The position numbers and the translations under genes were made by a program. From positions 48,525,364 through 48,589,363 of the forward strand of contig NC_067196.1 of NCBI RefSeq assembly GCF_000699445.3: a stretch of 64,000 nucleotides of DNA, written 5' to 3'. The notes beneath the pieces are model-generated. The model saw only the letters and a list, made by a program, of their open reading frames with translations, ran no database searches and was not told where the DNA came from. Shown in pieces: positions 59,739 to 64,000 of this stretch. How positions within the stretch are numbered: the first letter of the stretch is position 1; the number at the start of each line of letters is the position of its first letter. The DNA comes from Schistosoma haematobium. Taxonomy: Eukaryota > Platyhelminthes > Trematoda > Strigeidida > Schistosomatidae.

Positions 59739-61386
59739 GTACTATCGGCTTGACTATAACTAGTAAGAGCTGACAGGTGGTGATACGTGATTTTGTGCTT
59801 CCGAGTCCTTGCAGTACTTTGTCGGACAAAGCACAATGGGCTACCGGCTGAAACATCTGGTTAAGGACCGTTGGTTCTACTTTAGAGTGAAAATCTAGAG
59901 TTACACTTGCAAAGAATAAACGGGATTTTCAGCAAGCCTTCAGACTCCTGAACATTGAGCTGCACTGATTTCCCGGACTTCTTACTATAAGGTAGGTAAG
60001 TGACGAGGCTTGGGTTTTGTAAATCATAAAGAACTAGTTTACAAATATCCGGATGTATTTTCATATACTATCTGATGACTTTATACACAGCAAACTTGAA
60101 TCCCATGAGATGTTACTTAACGGAAGCACAAGAGATCCCTTGTATATGTGCCGTGACATAGTGTCATCTAGATGAACTGGTTAGCTTGCGAAATCATGTT
60201 GCCTGCGACTAAAAACCATGAGTCGATAAAGAATCCTGTAGTATTTGCACTGTCTGACGACTCTTATGTACTTAATTGCGTGCTTATCACGAATTCTAAG
60301 CGTAACACGATCAGTCGTACTTACCTAGTTCTACCTGTCCCAAACTGGAATATTCTGAGAATCCTCAGTTAATGAATCAATTAGTGTTTATAATTATCAC
60401 TATTTCTTGAGGTTTAATCTAAGAAGCAAAGACATCTTAGTTTCCGCAGTCAGTCAGTGTCTTTAGAATGCTGCGTTCCGTTTGGCAGGACCTTGTTGTC
60501 TGAACCCAATAATAAGATACTCAAATAAAACCCAAAAGCCTGAGATCTACATGATAGTTTGGGACTCGTTTTGTAGGTCTTTTCCAGGCAATGGACAATA
60601 AAAAGTTCCGTAACCTACTTTCCTCGATTTAACTTCATCAATGCCATCTCACCAGTTTCAGATGCTCATGATCTCACTATATCAGGTATTACGATGTATT
60701 TGTTTAGCCCATTTAGGCGGATGTCAATGCAATAATACTGTAGAACAGCAAAAGCCTTCAAGCTTTTTACTTGCTTATTATTATGGTTAACGAGAATCAA
60801 AGAAGCGATACCGATTTGTTCAAACCTCACGCTACATATCGGATATCCTGTGATGGAATGTCATGCAGAGGCTACAGCTAGAAACATGAAACTCAATCTT
60901 CATAGTTACGACATCAAGTTAACGGTGTATGGATTGTAGCATCCAGTCTGTGCTCCTTGTCTATCTTTGACAGCACATATGGAATAGACATGATTGCGCT
61001 AATAAGTCAGTCAGCTAGAGTCCCATCGTTCGCATCATAGGTATGATAGGATATATAAATTAACCGGTGATCACAGACGACGCTAGTTAGTGACTACTAA
61101 TCAGGTTGATTTAGTCCTGAAACCTAATACTAAGGAGTCGAAAACCCCAGAATAAAACCTAGATATGCCTGAGGCATTAGACGCACAAAGTATTTATGAA
61201 TACCCGATAAAAAAAAAACAAAAGCTAGAGAACGGACATTGTATTAGCCAAGTTTACAATCAGATATCGAAATATGAAGTGTAACGTTAGTCACGTATAA
61301 GACATTTGGTTTTTTGCATTAAAACATTAACAAGTTTAAAAAGAAAATGGAAAAATGCAAGCGACGAATGGGCCGAAATTCACTTG
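59739..61386. other. No recognised feature
   Basis: Intergenic AT-rich DNA between a solo LTR and the 3' end of the ARF gene. Short frames lack support. Confidence 0.5.
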
Positions 61387-61392
61387 TTTATT
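61387..61392 (-). terminator. Candidate polyadenylation signal of the ARF gene
   Basis: AATAAA on the minus strand, about 137 bp past the ARF stop codon. Position and sequence fit; no transcript data are available. Confidence 0.5.
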
Positions 61393-61528
61393 ATTGCGGA
61401 AATCTAGTCACATGGTTACATCACATGTACACAACAGATTTTGCGAAACCAAGAAACATGTGAAGTAGGAAGAAAAAGGCCAATCGCCGTTGTCTCACAG
61501 CACTTTGAATGAAAATGCAAAAGACTTA

Positions 61529-63878
<2,350 letters not shown>

Positions 63879-64000
63879 ATGAAGGAGCCCAAACAGGAAT
63901 CCTTAGAAGCTATAAAGGTATTAGAGTCAGGTAACTGCGAAACTTTACCGGAGGTGAAAAATATGGAATTCTCTGAATTATTTATGATTCACAGACGATT
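63879..64000 (+). CDS. Possible start of an unrecognised gene, cut by the window edge
   Basis: ATG at 63879-63881 opens a frame of 40 codons that is still open at the edge. It is acidic and Glu-rich (starts MKEPKQESLEAIKVLESGNC). A TAA lies in frame six bases before the ATG, which supports this start if the gene is real. I recognise no domain. It may equally be chance. Confidence 0.35.
   Translation, partial: MKEPKQESLEAIKVLESGNCETLPEVKNMEFSELFMIHRR

Overview
The window looks like a piece of an AT-rich metazoan nuclear genome, most likely a blood fluke (Schistosoma). This is inferred from three things. Small spliced genes sit in long AT-rich introns. One retrotransposon matches the Boudicca/CsRn1 type, with a tRNA-Trp-like primer site, LTRs of about 320 bp and 4-bp target duplications. 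RTE-type and CR1/Jockey-type LINEs resembling the schistosome SR2 and SR1/Perere groups are also present. No prokaryotic genes, CRISPR arrays or rRNA were seen.

Host genes. (1) A minus-strand gene with three phase-compatible internal exons (16330-16390, 12199-12350, 10143-10254) encodes part of a protein with one C2H2 zinc finger; its ends were not found. (2) A plus-strand gene (46179-57490) encodes a Lines-homologue-like protein of about 592 residues in seven exons. (3) A minus-strand ARF-family small GTPase (61529-62147) has three exons and is complete at 181 residues. (4) A possible first coding segment runs off the right edge from 63879.

Mobile DNA, left to right. A Ty3/Gypsy element (5099-9866, minus) has identical 355-bp LTRs and a CTACC duplication, and lies in or beside the zinc-finger gene. 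An RTE/SR2-like LINE (about 13262-14985, minus) is followed by an inverted fragment of the same 3' end (about 15555-15775). A decayed Boudicca-like element (18957 to about 24370, minus) is split by a 5'-truncated LINE (21209-23919). Decayed LINE pieces occupy about 24820-26300. A longer copy of the inserted LINE, in the opposite orientation, lies at about 29800-32352. A BEL/Pao integrase remnant is at 32712-33660, a solo Boudicca-type LTR at 34567-34892, and a CR1/Jockey-like LINE at 36750-37890. A near-complete Boudicca-like element (40226-45464, minus) follows. Within the Lines gene introns are a LINE tail (47745-47905), a Gypsy gag-protease relic (50090-51040) and two tRNA-like fragments. 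A second solo LTR is at 59419-59734.

The most notable signals concern how these elements relate. Two pairs of copies share stretches that look identical, with abrupt edges into diverged sequence (31004-31968 against 22915-23870, inverted; 20877-21208 against 43441-43768, direct). This suggests gene conversion or template switching. Two LTR elements with nearly or fully identical LTRs carry broken catalytic sites, which suggests mobilisation by proteins supplied in trans. No wholly new molecular system is evident.
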